From Actinomycetota bacterium (GTDB lineage Bacteria; Actinomycetota; Rubrobacteria; Rubrobacterales; Rubrobacteraceae): 54,393 bases of DNA. The notes under the pieces are model-generated. The model was not told the DNA's origin and searched no databases. It saw only the letters and a program-made list of their open reading frames with translations. Shown here in pieces: positions 16,132 through 25,223 of the stretch. Position numbers and translations under genes: made by a program. Numbering within the stretch: position 1 is the first letter of the stretch; the number at the start of each line of letters is the position of its first letter. The stretch covers positions 1 through 54,393 of the forward strand of contig SIRX01000016.1 of assembly GCA_004563715.1 (NCBI GenBank), in the 5' to 3' direction.

Positions 16132-17601
16132 CTACCCCTCGAAGACCCGCTTCACCTCCGGGGAAGTCTTGTCCTCCCGCGGCTGGGTCACGAGAGAGAC
16201 CCCGATAAACACTATGATAGCCACCGCAAGCGCGAACGCGCCGTTAACGACGCCCTCCGGCAGCAGGACAAGGTCGTTGCGCGCCCCGATCTCCAGCACG
16301 AAGTTCAGCACGATGCCGACGATTATGCTCCAGATCGCCCCTTGCTTCGTGGCCCGCGGCCAAACCAGCCCGAGGACCACCGCCGGGAAGATCGCCGCCG
16401 CGAACGCCCCCCAACCGAAGACGCCCAGCAGGGCGACCAGCGTGTCCAGGTAGAGCGAGAAGAGCAGCGAGAGCACCAGCAACAGGGCGACCACGACCCG
16501 GCTCCAGAGAAGCTCGTTACGGACGGGTACATTCAACGAGCGGGGTATGTCCCGGATAAGGGCCGCCGCGCCGAGGTTCAAGAAAGCGTCGCCGGTGGAC
16601 ATGATCGCGGCCAGGATGCCGGCGAGGCCGAGGCCGGCCAGGATCGCCGGGGTGAACTCCACGAAAAACGTGGTGAGCGCCTGGTCCGGCGTCTCGAGCT
16701 GGGGGAACTCTCCCCGGATGCTGAGAGAGAGCGCCGAGAGGCCCACGCCCGCCACCAGGAGCATCGTCAGCAGGTACGCCAGCGCCGAGGTAAGGGCGCC
16801 CCACTTCAGCTCTTTGGTATCCCCGATCATGAGGAACTTGGTGAGGAGCTGCGGCTGGCCCGCCGCCCCGAGGCTGAACAAAAAGAGGTAACAGGCTATC
16901 GTGAGGGCCGAGACCGTGCCGAACGGCGAGGCGAGGGCCGGGTCCGAGCCCTGGAGCGTCTCGGTGATGTTGAGCACCCCGCCGCCGGCGTTGATCGCCA
17001 GAAAGACCACTATGATCGAGACCCCGACCATGATGACCCCTTGGAAGAGGTCGGTGTAGACGGCGGCGATAATGCCGCCGCCGACGGCGTAGATGCCCAG
17101 TATCAGCAGCCCGATGATCGCGCCCGTTGTAAACCCGAAGGGGAAGATGGCCGCCATGATCACGCCGGTCGCCTGCACCTGCACCCCGAGGTACCCGATG
17201 ACGCCCAGGGCGACCGCCACGCCCATCCAGCCGCGCACGCCCCGGCTGCCGTAGCGGCGCTCGACCACGTCGCCCAGCGTGTAGACCTCACCGAGGTTGG
17301 CCAGACGCCACATCCTCTTGGCCGCCAGGAACCACGCCAGCACGAAGCCCAGCGGCGCGGCAAAGCCGATGCCGGCTACAAAGCCCCCGAGGCCCGCGTC
17401 GAACGTGAGCCCGGTCCCTCCCAGCACCCCGAAACCGCTCTGGATCGAGGTAAAGACCGCCATCGCCACCACGAACATACCGAGGCTCCGGCCCGCCACG
17501 AAAAAGTCCGAGGTGTTCTTTGTCCGGGCCGTGGCCCACACCCCGATAAATATGGTTACCAGCAGGTATACGACTACGACGCTTATTATCGTGGTGCTCA
17601 C
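16132..17601 (-). CDS. sodium:solute symporter family protein
   Basis: The 489-aa SSS-family transporter has about 13 hydrophobic segments. The SSS signature region is seen in GVWATARTKNTSDFFVAGRS near the N-terminus and in the Gly-rich GGGIIAAVYTDLFQGVIM, with LAGILAAIMSTGDAFLNLGAA carrying the conserved Ser/Thr of the second sodium site. The GTG start overlaps the stop of the small membrane partner by four bases. Its neighbours suggest a monocarboxylate such as 3-hydroxybutyrate, acetoacetate or a short-chain acid as substrate. Confidence 0.88.
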   Translation of the reverse strand: MSTTIISVVVVYLLVTIFIGVWATARTKNTSDFFVAGRSLGMFVVAMAVFTSIQSGFGVLGGTGLTFDAGLGGFVAGIGFAAPLGFVLAWFLAAKRMWRLANLGEVYTLGDVVERRYGSRGVRGWMGVAVALGVIGYLGVQVQATGVIMAAIFPFGFTTGAIIGLLILGIYAVGGGIIAAVYTDLFQGVIMVGVSIIVVFLAINAGGGVLNITETLQGSDPALASPFGTVSALTIACYLFLFSLGAAGQPQLLTKFLMIGDTKELKWGALTSALAYLLTMLLVAGVGLSALSLSIRGEFPQLETPDQALTTFFVEFTPAILAGLGLAGILAAIMSTGDAFLNLGAAALIRDIPRSLNVPVRNELLWSRVVVALLLVLSLLFSLYLDTLVALLGVFGWGAFAAAIFPAVVLGLVWPRATKQGAIWSIIVGIVLNFVLEIGARNDLVLLPEGVVNGAFALAVAIIVFIGVSLVTQPREDKTSPEVKRVFEG

Positions 17602-18029
17602 CGCGCGCCTCCCTCGCTCTCCAACTCATCCGACGCCTCTTTCTCCTCGACGACCTCCTGCACGTCCTCCTGCTTGAAGGTCAGCCCGTACAGAACCCCG
17701 GCCAGGATGACCAGCAGCGGGAAGCTGATGATGTAGAGCGCCATCGGCGGGGTCATGCCCAGCACGTAGTCGGTCCTCCCGGTGGGCTCTCCGCCGGTCA
17801 TAAGGTCCAACACCACGAAGAGCAACCCGTACAGGATGACGATCGAGCCCGCGACCGCGAGCGGCCACTTCCGGCCCGGAAGCTCCCTCGTGTAACCGAA
17901 CAGGATGCAGATGCCGATCACCGGGATCAACGGGTAGAGCACCACGCGCCAGGAGCTGAGAAGCATCCCGACCAGCATCAAGACCGTCAGGCCCAGAAAA
18001 GCGTAGATCAACCTGTTGGACTGTTCCAT
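17598..18029 (-). CDS. small membrane protein, probable symporter partner subunit
   Basis: The 143 aa contain four predicted transmembrane helices (about residues 8-26, 30-46, 56-76 and 94-116) and a Glu-rich cytoplasmic tail EDVQEVVEEKEASDELESE. It overlaps the symporter start by four bases (GTGA), an arrangement seen where an SSS transporter has a small accessory subunit. No catalytic motif is present. It is the first gene of the ketone-body operon, divergent from the PucR-type regulator. Confidence 0.7.
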   Translation of the reverse strand: MEQSNRLIYAFLGLTVLMLVGMLLSSWRVVLYPLIPVIGICILFGYTRELPGRKWPLAVAGSIVILYGLLFVVLDLMTGGEPTGRTDYVLGMTPPMALYIISFPLLVILAGVLYGLTFKQEDVQEVVEEKEASDELESEGGAR

Positions 18030-18261
18030 GTCTTACTGCCTCCTTTGGAGTTCCGGCCTCTTCTTACTCTGAAGGTCGAGACCGGACCCGAACGAGACCC
18101 GGCCCGGCCCCCACACCCGCCTGTCTATAGCCTCGACGCCCGGGCAGAGCCGCGGCAGGCTCCTTTCGGACCATCCATAGAGGTCTTTTTCTGCTCTCAT
18201 GCCAAGCTCCTTTTGGCCTCTCCCCAGAGAAACTCGTCAACCGCTGATTGTAAGGAACCGG

Positions 18262-18276
18262 ATGGTCAGCTACCAT
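18262..18276. promoter_or_regulatory. inverted repeat in the regulator/symporter divergent region
   Basis: ATGGT-CAGCT-ACCAT lies about 60 bases before the regulator start. A longer-range pair GGACCATCC (near 18166) and GGATGGTC (18259-18266) repeats the same core in the same 300-base divergent region. They are candidate operator sites for the PucR-type regulator; no known consensus was matched. Confidence 0.3.
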
Positions 18277-18332
18277 GTCTGCGGGGACAAAGCTGGAAGC
18301 TCTCTTTTGTGGGGCGCCACAAGAAAAGGGTG

Positions 18333-20486
18333 ATGGTGGGAAACCTACAGAGATCGGGCCTGTCCGCGTTCGACCACCTCGAGCGCGCGGCGTTGTTCCC
18401 GGAACATCGCGCGACAGAGCTAGAGAAGGCCCTGACGGCCATTTCCCGAGAGCTGTCCGCAGCCGGGACCGCGCTCCTGCGTCCGCACTCCGCGGGCGGC
18501 TCCCTGCAGATAACCTACGCGGGGGAGAAGGCGCGGGCTCTGCGGCGCCGGCTCGACCCCTACCGCGAAGCTCCCCTGGGGGACGTGGGCGCCGCCCTGT
18601 CCGGGAACCCGCGTCTCGTCCCGGGCCTCGAGCTCGTCTGCCTGCCCTTGAAGCCAAAAACGAGCCACGCGGGAGGCCTGTGGGTCGTCTGGGTGGGCGC
18701 CGGCACGGGACCGTTTCTCCCGGACGGGGCGGTGGAACGCTTCCGTTCGGCCCTGGAGTCGTTTCTGGAGGTGGAGGACAAAGAGCGGCTCTACTTGCGC
18801 AACCCGGCGAACCCCCTGGACCGCGACCTGGCGCGAGCCCTGAGAGAGGGTGACGAGCAGGCGCTGCCGGCGTTGCTGGCCTTTACCCGGACGGTCGGCG
18901 GCGCGGACATCGCGTACTGGGGCGCGGTACACGACGACGTGGTAGACGTGGGGTGGCAACTGGGGGCCGAGGATCGCGGTTTCGGTTTCCAACTGCCGCT
19001 CGGACAGGGCGTCGGGGGCCGGGCCTTCGCCCAGGATTCGCCGCTGCTCGTACCAGACTACAGAAACTGCCCCTACCGGTACCCGGGCGTCAGCGACGTC
19101 ACGGACAGCGAGAAGGTGCGCTCCGTACTGGCCGTCCCGGTACACGGCGCCGACCAGCGCCGGGGCGCGGTGCTCTACGCGGTGCGCCGCGCGGTGGACG
19201 CTTTCGACCCCGCGGAGCGCATCATGCTCCGCCGGCTCGCGCGCAACATCGAGCCGGTCCCCGGCCTCGGCCCCCCGCCCAAGCAGTTCTCCGTCCCGGG
19301 CCGGGATCGGTTGCGGGAGTCCCGGTCGGGGCTGCGCGAGGTAATGCTCAACGCCGACCAGGTAACGGATGTCGAAGCCTGGTTGGAGGATCTGGTCCGG
19401 GGCCCGGCTATCTTGGTGGACGACCGGGGGCGGCCGTACGCGGCCAGGAACAACGACCGGCTGGAGCAGCTTCTGGCGGCCCCCGGCGGGCAGGAGCCCC
19501 CGTGGGCCGTCCCCCTGGAGGAACCCGCCACGAAAACCGCCCGGGGACGGCTCTACCTGTGGCCCTCGGTGGATCTCCCGCCCGGCGGATGGCCGGATTT
19601 TCTGGAGGATACCGCCGCGGCCTGCAACATAGTGATCGACCGGGCGGAGGAGTCGCACGAGCGGCTGCACCGCCGGCGGGCGCAGTGGCTCCGGGGTGTG
19701 GAAGGAGGGAGCGCCGAGCCCGGGCTCCGCCGGGAGGGAAACCGGCTGGGGCTGCCCGCCGACCGGGGGGAGGTTTGGGCCGTAGCCTGGTCCGGGCGGC
19801 GCCTCGGCTCCGCCGGCCAGCGGGAACAAACCCGGCTGCGGATGCTGGCCGAGGACGTCGCGCTCGACGCGTTGGGCAGCCCGCTGATCTTCCTGGAAGA
19901 AGGTCTGGCGGCGCTGCTGCTCAAGGACCTGGGACAGACCTCCCCCTCGGGCGTTCGGGACGAGCTGCTCCGGGTTCTCGGGTCCGGTCCCGTGTGGCTC
20001 GTGCACGGTGGTTTCTACGGTTCGTTCGAGGAACTGGGGGCCGCGCTACTGCAGACCGTCCGGGCCGCGCGGCGCGTCCGGGACGAAGCCGGCGAGCGTT
20101 ACGTCCTGGAGGTCGGCGACGGGGGGCTGGACGCCCTGCTGGAGAACCCCCGGCTCTCGAACGACCTGCTCTCGTTCGCGGACAACCTGCTCGCCCCCAT
20201 AACGGCCTACGACGAGAGGAACGGCACCCAGCTGACCGTCACGCTCTGCCTGACGCTGACCTCCGGCTCCACGCAGGAGGTGGCCCGCCGCCTGTACGTC
20301 CACGCCAACACGGTCCGCTACCGGTCGAGGCGGGCGGAGGAGATCCTGGGCCGGGACCTGGCAGTGCCCAAGGAACGGGCCGCCGCGACCCTGGCGGCGT
20401 TCGTGTGGCTGCAACGGCGCTCCGTTCCGTCTGGCCCGACGAACGGCCTCCCGGTCGCAGAGGCAGCCGGAGCCCGGCTCAAGTGA
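18333..20486 (+). CDS. PucR/CdaR-type transcriptional regulator with GAF domain
   Basis: The protein has about 717 aa. Roughly residues 160-310 form a GAF-like sensor (GQGVGGRAFAQDSPLLVPDY, KVRSVLAVPVHG), a middle part resembles the GGDEF-like region of PucR proteins, and the C-terminus carries the PucR helix-turn-helix: AYDERNGTQLTVTLCLTLT followed by VARRLYVHANTVRYRSRRAE. The frame is open to 18045, but ATG 18333 (GTG at 18330 and 18336 are alternatives) behind AAGAAAAGG is preferred because upstream sequence lacks protein character. It is divergent from the ketone-body operon and convergent with atoE, so it probably controls short-chain acid use. The stop overlaps atoE by 8 bases. Confidence 0.8.
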   Translation: MVGNLQRSGLSAFDHLERAALFPEHRATELEKALTAISRELSAAGTALLRPHSAGGSLQITYAGEKARALRRRLDPYREAPLGDVGAALSGNPRLVPGLELVCLPLKPKTSHAGGLWVVWVGAGTGPFLPDGAVERFRSALESFLEVEDKERLYLRNPANPLDRDLARALREGDEQALPALLAFTRTVGGADIAYWGAVHDDVVDVGWQLGAEDRGFGFQLPLGQGVGGRAFAQDSPLLVPDYRNCPYRYPGVSDVTDSEKVRSVLAVPVHGADQRRGAVLYAVRRAVDAFDPAERIMLRRLARNIEPVPGLGPPPKQFSVPGRDRLRESRSGLREVMLNADQVTDVEAWLEDLVRGPAILVDDRGRPYAARNNDRLEQLLAAPGGQEPPWAVPLEEPATKTARGRLYLWPSVDLPPGGWPDFLEDTAAACNIVIDRAEESHERLHRRRAQWLRGVEGGSAEPGLRREGNRLGLPADRGEVWAVAWSGRRLGSAGQREQTRLRMLAEDVALDALGSPLIFLEEGLAALLLKDLGQTSPSGVRDELLRVLGSGPVWLVHGGFYGSFEELGAALLQTVRAARRVRDEAGERYVLEVGDGGLDALLENPRLSNDLLSFADNLLAPITAYDERNGTQLTVTLCLTLTSGSTQEVARRLYVHANTVRYRSRRAEEILGRDLAVPKERAAATLAAFVWLQRRSVPSGPTNGLPVAEAAGARLK

Positions 20487-21795
20487 GCAGCAGGAGCCCG
20501 GCGGTTATGATGACGCCCGAGACCAGGAGCGCCATTACACAGTAGCCCATAACGTCGCGGGCCTGCAGGCCCGCGATGCCCAGCGCGGGCAGGAGCCAGA
20601 AAGGCTGCACCATGTTCGTCCAGGCGTCCCCCCAGGCCACACCCATCGCCACCTGGCCCATGTCCGCCCCCATCTGCCCGGCGGCCTCCACCATCACCGG
20701 ACCCTGCAAAGCCCACTGCCCACCCCCGGAGGGGGCGAAAAAGTTCACTATACCGCCGCTGATAAACGCCCAGAAAGGCAGCGTCGCGGGGGTTGCGATA
20801 GCGTTGAACCAGCCAGCGATGACCTCGATCAGGCCGGAGTCGCCCATCATGCCGATAACCCCGGCGTAGAAGGGGAACTGGAGTATGATCCCGGCGCTGG
20901 CCCCGACGGACTCGCGCAGGGAATCCAGGTAGCTCCGGGGCGTGACGTGCAGGATGATGCCGGCGATGAGGAAGATGAGGATGACGATGTTGAGGTTCAA
21001 CCCCCCGCCGCCCGCGAACCAGGCCACCAGGTAGACCACCCCGGCTACCCCGATGATCCCGGAGAGCCACGGCGTCTTCTCCAGCCACTCCGCCGGCGTC
21101 GCCGGACGGCTCCGGTCTTCTTCCGGCTCTGACTCTCTAAGAACCTCGGCGTCCACGACCACGCGGTCCTCGACCGGGGGCAGCATCGAGCGGTTCAGGA
21201 GGGGCAGGGTGACCAGCAGGACACCTGCTATCGCGAGGTTGTACGGAGCGAAGATCGTCTCGCTCGCCGGGATGATGCCCACCGCGTCCTCCAGGAAGTG
21301 GCCCGGGGTGGCGATCACCAGCGGCACGGAGCCGGAGAACCCGGCATGCCACACCAGAAAGCCGCTGTACGCGCTGGCGATCACCAGCCGGTAGTCCAGG
21401 TTCCTTACCTGCAAGGCCATCTCGCGGGCCAGCAACGCGCCGATGATCAGGCCGAAACCCCACTGGATAAAGGAGGCCACGGTGGCGAAGACCGTGGTTA
21501 TGATGATGGCGCTCGCCGGTCCCCCGGCGCGCCGGGCCACGGCCTCCAACGCGGCCCGGACGACCCGGGTGCGCGCCAGCACGTACCCGGTGACCAGGAC
21601 CAGGACCATCTGCATCGAGAACTCCAGCAACCCGAAGAGCCCCGCGCCCCAGAACTCGACCATGTCGAGCGCCGAGGAGCCGGTCAACACCATGCCCATG
21701 AGAAACACGACGAGCGTCAGCGAGATCGCGAACAGCCACGGGTCCGGCAGATACCGTTGCATCATGACGACGAAAAACCCAGACACTTTCTGCAT
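20479..21795 (-). CDS. atoE: short-chain fatty acid transporter (AtoE family)
   Basis: The 438-aa membrane protein has about 11-12 hydrophobic segments. AtoE-family features are the N-terminal YLPDPWLFAISLTLVVFLMG, FATVASFIQWGFGLIIGALL, SGFLVWHAGFSGSVPL and NFFAPSGGGQWALQGPVM. It should import short-chain acids such as acetoacetate or butyrate. Its presence next to acetoacetyl-CoA synthetase and 3-hydroxybutyrate dehydrogenase supports the same pathway. The gene converges on the PucR regulator with an 8-base overlap of stop codons. Confidence 0.9.
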   Translation of the reverse strand: MQKVSGFFVVMMQRYLPDPWLFAISLTLVVFLMGMVLTGSSALDMVEFWGAGLFGLLEFSMQMVLVLVTGYVLARTRVVRAALEAVARRAGGPASAIIITTVFATVASFIQWGFGLIIGALLAREMALQVRNLDYRLVIASAYSGFLVWHAGFSGSVPLVIATPGHFLEDAVGIIPASETIFAPYNLAIAGVLLVTLPLLNRSMLPPVEDRVVVDAEVLRESEPEEDRSRPATPAEWLEKTPWLSGIIGVAGVVYLVAWFAGGGGLNLNIVILIFLIAGIILHVTPRSYLDSLRESVGASAGIILQFPFYAGVIGMMGDSGLIEVIAGWFNAIATPATLPFWAFISGGIVNFFAPSGGGQWALQGPVMVEAAGQMGADMGQVAMGVAWGDAWTNMVQPFWLLPALGIAGLQARDVMGYCVMALLVSGVIITAGLLLLT

Positions 21796-21845
21796 ACTCC
21801 ACCCCTTTTTGATGTTCGATCAGAGAGAGCCCGAAGTACCGCGCG

Positions 21846-22451
21846 TCAGCCTCGCTCCAGCGCATCCTCCACGAAGTGCAGCCGGTCGTTGCCCCAGAAC
21901 ATCTCGCCGCCCACAAAGAACGCCGGGGCCCCGAAGACGCCCCGCTCCAGCGCCCCGGCCGTCGCGCTCTTAAGCGCCTCCTTCGCCTCCGGCGCGGCGG
22001 CCCCCTCCAGTACCTCCTCCGCATCGAGCCCCGCCCGGCGCGCCGCCTCTGTTATGGGACCGTCCTCGTCGGCCTCCTCGCGTCCTTTCGGCGCGCCGCC
22101 TTCCTCCCAGAACAGCGCGAACGCCTCCCGGGTAAAGGCCTCCAGGGCCCCCAACTCCCGGCAGACCACCGCCGCCCGCATCGTCTTCAGGGTGCGGAAG
22201 GGAAAAGGCTCCGGGAACTCTAGCGGCACGCCGTAGAAGTTCGCCCACCGCGCTATGTCGCGCCGCTGGTAGCGGCTCTTGGCCTCGATTTCTATTGGAG
22301 CCTGGATGCCAGCCGCCTTGTGCACGGCGCCGAGCAACATCGGCTGCAAGGCCAACTCCGCGTCGCGCTCCTCGCAGACGCGGCCCAACTGCGTGTACGC
22401 TAGATAAGCGTACGGGCTCACCAGATCGTAGTAGAACTCCACCGTCCTCAC
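21846..22451 (-). CDS. DsbA-superfamily protein, 2-hydroxychromene-2-carboxylate isomerase-like
   Basis: The 201-aa thioredoxin-fold protein matches the kappa-GST/HCCA isomerase branch. It begins with YYDLVSPYAYLAY, where Ser replaces the CxxC of DsbA, and ends with the cis-Pro segment RGVFGAPAFFVGGEMFWGND. It should be a cytoplasmic glutathione- or thiol-dependent isomerase/transferase. Its own start is 100 bases from the Rrf2 gene stop, and it lies 50 bp upstream of atoE on the same strand. A role in aromatic degradation is known for the family but not supported by these neighbours. Confidence 0.82.
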   Translation of the reverse strand: MRTVEFYYDLVSPYAYLAYTQLGRVCEERDAELALQPMLLGAVHKAAGIQAPIEIEAKSRYQRRDIARWANFYGVPLEFPEPFPFRTLKTMRAAVVCRELGALEAFTREAFALFWEEGGAPKGREEADEDGPITEAARRAGLDAEEVLEGAAAPEAKEALKSATAGALERGVFGAPAFFVGGEMFWGNDRLHFVEDALERG

Positions 22452-22561
22452 GGATACCCCCTTGCTCCGTTTCCGGCGACCAGCTTACCCCGAACCCGGG
22501 CTTCGCGCCCGGGCGGTTATCCGGAGAACACCGGGGAATCCGAGCGACGCTGGTAGATCAA

Positions 22562-23029
22562 TTAATGGTGTTGCCAGGCTTCGAGGTCCCGGGTGAGCCG
22601 GCTGACGGCTTCGGGAAGCTCCCCGCTTACCACGTCGGCCAGGGTCACCTCCTCCAGCACCGCGCGCAGGCTGGCCCGGACGGCGATCCAGACCTCCCTT
22701 ATGGGCTCCGCCGCCCCCTCGTAGGTCACGTCCTCTGGCCACTCGTTGCGCACGTTGGCCAGCGGTCCTTCCACCGCCCGCAGTACGTCGGCCAGGGAAA
22801 CCTCTTGCGGCGGGCGCGCGATCTGATAGCCACCCCCGGCCCCCCGACGGGTCTTTACCAGGCCGGCGCGCTTGAGGTCGAAGAGGATGTTTTCGAGAAA
22901 CTTCTTCGGGATATTCTGGGCTTCGGAGACATAAGCGCCTTTCACGGATCCCGATCCCACCCCGTCCCACGCCGCGGCCAACTCCGCCATGGCGCGCAAC
23001 GCGTAATCTCCTCGGGCCGTCACTTGCAA
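22562..23029 (-). CDS. Rrf2-family transcriptional regulator (CymR-like)
   Basis: The 155-aa Rrf2 protein opens with TARGDYALRAMAELAAAW, and the winged helix continues with AQNIPKKFLENILFDLKRAG and VKTRRGAGGGYQIARPP. The cluster of three Cys used by IscR/NsrR to bind an iron-sulfur centre is absent, which points to the CymR/sulfur-assimilation type. It is divergent from the sulfate transporter operon across a 347-base region holding a promoter and a short inverted repeat. It most likely represses that operon according to cysteine/sulfide status. Confidence 0.87.
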   Translation of the reverse strand: MQVTARGDYALRAMAELAAAWDGVGSGSVKGAYVSEAQNIPKKFLENILFDLKRAGLVKTRRGAGGGYQIARPPQEVSLADVLRAVEGPLANVRNEWPEDVTYEGAAEPIREVWIAVRASLRAVLEEVTLADVVSGELPEAVSRLTRDLEAWQHH

Positions 23030-23312
23030 GCCAAAACGCCTCCTGCTCCCACCTCACATATCCGGTGCTCGGAGAAAGGATAACATCTCGTGCGGCCGGA
23101 CCCTCGTATATCCAGACCGCTCCGAAAAGCCTCGTTTGCCAGGCACACCAGGCTATGCTGGGCGTCGAACGCCAAACTGGAGGGCCGGCGTTCCCGGCGC
23201 AAACCGAAACCTCCCCCGCGAACCGCCTGAACAAAAACGAGGTCGTCTGCTAACCTATGCCGCTGACTCCAGGACCTTGACTCCGAGAAGGCAGCGTGGT
23301 TTAAATACCGGC

Positions 23313-23341
23313 TTGACAACTTTGTCTACTGTTTTGATGAT
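23313..23341 (+). promoter_or_regulatory. sulfate operon promoter with overlapping inverted repeat
   Basis: TTGACA (23313-23318) is followed after 17 bases by GATGAT (23336-23341), a plausible primary-sigma promoter. The inverted repeat GACAA-CT-TTGTC (23315-23326) overlaps the -35 box and is a natural operator candidate for the divergent Rrf2 regulator. The area is AT-rich compared with its surroundings. The rest of 23030-23312 shows nothing further. Confidence 0.5.
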
Positions 23342-23376
23342 AAATGAGATCACACGCAATTAAGGAGAGTTGAAGT

Positions 23377-24390
23377 TTGTTGGCGAGGTCGATAACACGC
23401 AGGTTTCGTCTGGCGGCGGGTCTGCTCCTGCTCGCGGGGTTGTCGTTGGGTGGGGCGGCTGGTTGCGGGGCCGCGGCGGCTGAGGGAGAGCCGAACCTTT
23501 TGCTGGCCGCGTACTCGACGCCGCGCGAGGCTTACGTGGAGGTAATGGAGGAGTTCCAGCAGACGGAAGGGGGGCGGGACGTCACGTTCGACACGTCCTT
23601 CGGGTCTTCCGGGGAGGTAAGCCGGGCGGCGGACGCGGGCTTGCCGGCGGACGTGGTCGCTTTCTCGCTGGAGCCGGACATGACGCGGCTGGTAGAGAGC
23701 GGGCTCGTGGACGAGGACTGGAACCAGGACGGCTACGACGGGATGGTCACGGACTCGGTGGTCGTCATCGCGGTCCGGGAGGGCAACCCCAAGGGCATAG
23801 AGGGTTGGGAAGACCTGATCGAGCCCGGGGTAGAGGTACTCGCGCCCAACCCCTCAACCTCCGGGGGAGCCAAGTGGAACTTCATGGCCGCCTACGGGGC
23901 CCAGCTGGACGCCGGCCGCTCCGAGGAGGAGGCATTGGAGTACATCGGGGCGCTGCTGGATAACATCGCGGTACAGGACAAGAGCGCCCGGGAATCGCTC
24001 AACACGTTCATAACCGGCAAGGGTGACGTGATCCTCGCCTACGAGAACGAGATGATCCTGATGGAGCAGCTCGGCTACGACTTCGAGTACATAGTGCCCG
24101 AGTCGACCATCCTCATAGAGAACCCGGTCGCCGTGGTCAACACCAGCCAGAACCCGGAGAAGGCTCGGGACTTCCTGGACTACCTCAGGACGCCCGAGGC
24201 ACAGAGGATCTTCGGGGAGCAGGGCTACCGGCCGGTGGTCCCCGAAATCCTGGAGGAGTTCGACTACCCCGAGCCGCCGGACCTGTTCACCGTGGCGGAT
24301 TACGGCGGCTGGGAGAGCGTGGACGAGGAGTTCTTCGGGCCGGAGGGCAAGATCACGCGGGTGGTCGAGGAGAGGGGGCTCGCCAGATGA
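23377..24390 (+). CDS. sulfate/thiosulfate ABC transporter substrate-binding lipoprotein
   Basis: The 337-aa protein belongs to the Sbp/CysP family. It has a lipoprotein signal with lipobox GGAAGC and then the family segments LLLAAYSTPREAYVEV, DTSFGSSGEVSRAADAGLPADVV and NPSTSGGAKWNFMAAYG, whose Ser/Gly main-chain groups bind sulfate. TTG 23377 (or the next codon, also TTG) follows GGAG by 9 bases. It is the first gene of sbp-cysT-cysW-cysA, and its stop overlaps the cysT start by four bases. Confidence 0.93.
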   Translation: MLARSITRRFRLAAGLLLLAGLSLGGAAGCGAAAAEGEPNLLLAAYSTPREAYVEVMEEFQQTEGGRDVTFDTSFGSSGEVSRAADAGLPADVVAFSLEPDMTRLVESGLVDEDWNQDGYDGMVTDSVVVIAVREGNPKGIEGWEDLIEPGVEVLAPNPSTSGGAKWNFMAAYGAQLDAGRSEEEALEYIGALLDNIAVQDKSARESLNTFITGKGDVILAYENEMILMEQLGYDFEYIVPESTILIENPVAVVNTSQNPEKARDFLDYLRTPEAQRIFGEQGYRPVVPEILEEFDYPEPPDLFTVADYGGWESVDEEFFGPEGKITRVVEERGLAR

Positions 24391-25223
24391 GCACCGCGAG
24401 AAGTTCATCCCGGTCTCCCGGACGCTCCGGTCTCGGTGGGATCTTCGGCGGCGAGGCGTTGCAGCGGGGAACGGTGCTCATGTACCTGAGCCTCATCGTG
24501 CTCATACCGCTCGCCGCGGTGGTGTGGACCTCCGGCGAGGAGGGGTGGTCCGGGTTCTGGGCGGCCATAACCGCGCCGGAGGGGATGGCGGCCCTGAGGC
24601 TCACCTTCGGGGCGGCGTTCGTGGTGACGGCGATCAACGCCGTGGCCGGGACGCTTATCGCCTGGGTCCTGGTCCGCGACTCGTTCTGGGGCCAGGGAAT
24701 TTTCAACAGCGTGATAGACCTGCCCTTCGCCCTGCCGACCATCGTTGCCGGCCTGACGCTCCTGGCGCTCTACGGGCCGGGCAGCCCGGTGGGAATAGAC
24801 ATCGCCTACGCGCCGGTGGCGGTGGTCGTCGCGCTGCTGTTCGTGTCGCTGCCGTTCGTGGTGCGGGCCGTACAGCCGGTGCTGGAGGAGCTGGACACGG
24901 AGATGGAGGAGGCTGCGGCGTCCCTGGGCGCGAGCCGGTTCACCATCTTCCGGCGCATCATCCTGCCGACCCTCATGCCGGCGATCCTCGGCGGCTCCGG
25001 GCTCACGTTCGCCCGCTCCCTCGGGGAGTTCGGGGCGGTCGTCCTGGTCACCGGCAACATCGCCTTCGAGACACAGGTGGCCTCGGTCTACATCTTCGGC
25101 CAGATCGAGGGCGGAGATATCCCGGCCGCCTCGGCCGTCTCGGTGGTGCTGCTCGCGTTCTCGCTGCTGGCCCTTATCGGGTTGAACGTCGTGCAGGGGA
25201 GGTGGACCCGGCATGAAGAGTAG
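24387..25223 (+). CDS. cysT: sulfate ABC transporter permease CysT
   Basis: This 278-aa inner-membrane permease has six predicted helices after a polar N-terminus of about 25 residues. The cytoplasmic EAA loop is EEAAASLGASRFTIFRRIIL, which contacts the ATPase. LPFALPTIVAGLTLLALYG and TFARSLGEFGAVVLVTGNI are typical of CysT/CysU. The ATG overlaps the binding-protein stop (ATGA), and the gene overlaps cysW by 11 bases. It forms the transmembrane channel together with CysW. Confidence 0.94.
   Translation: MSTARSSSRSPGRSGLGGIFGGEALQRGTVLMYLSLIVLIPLAAVVWTSGEEGWSGFWAAITAPEGMAALRLTFGAAFVVTAINAVAGTLIAWVLVRDSFWGQGIFNSVIDLPFALPTIVAGLTLLALYGPGSPVGIDIAYAPVAVVVALLFVSLPFVVRAVQPVLEELDTEMEEAAASLGASRFTIFRRIILPTLMPAILGGSGLTFARSLGEFGAVVLVTGNIAFETQVASVYIFGQIEGGDIPAASAVSVVLLAFSLLALIGLNVVQGRWTRHEE

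Noticed and set aside
15817-17736. 639-codon open frame opposite the sodium symporter
   Set aside because: The composition (Arg, Gln, Asp, His, Pro) is a shadow of membrane-helix codons; the real gene on the other strand has clear transporter motifs.
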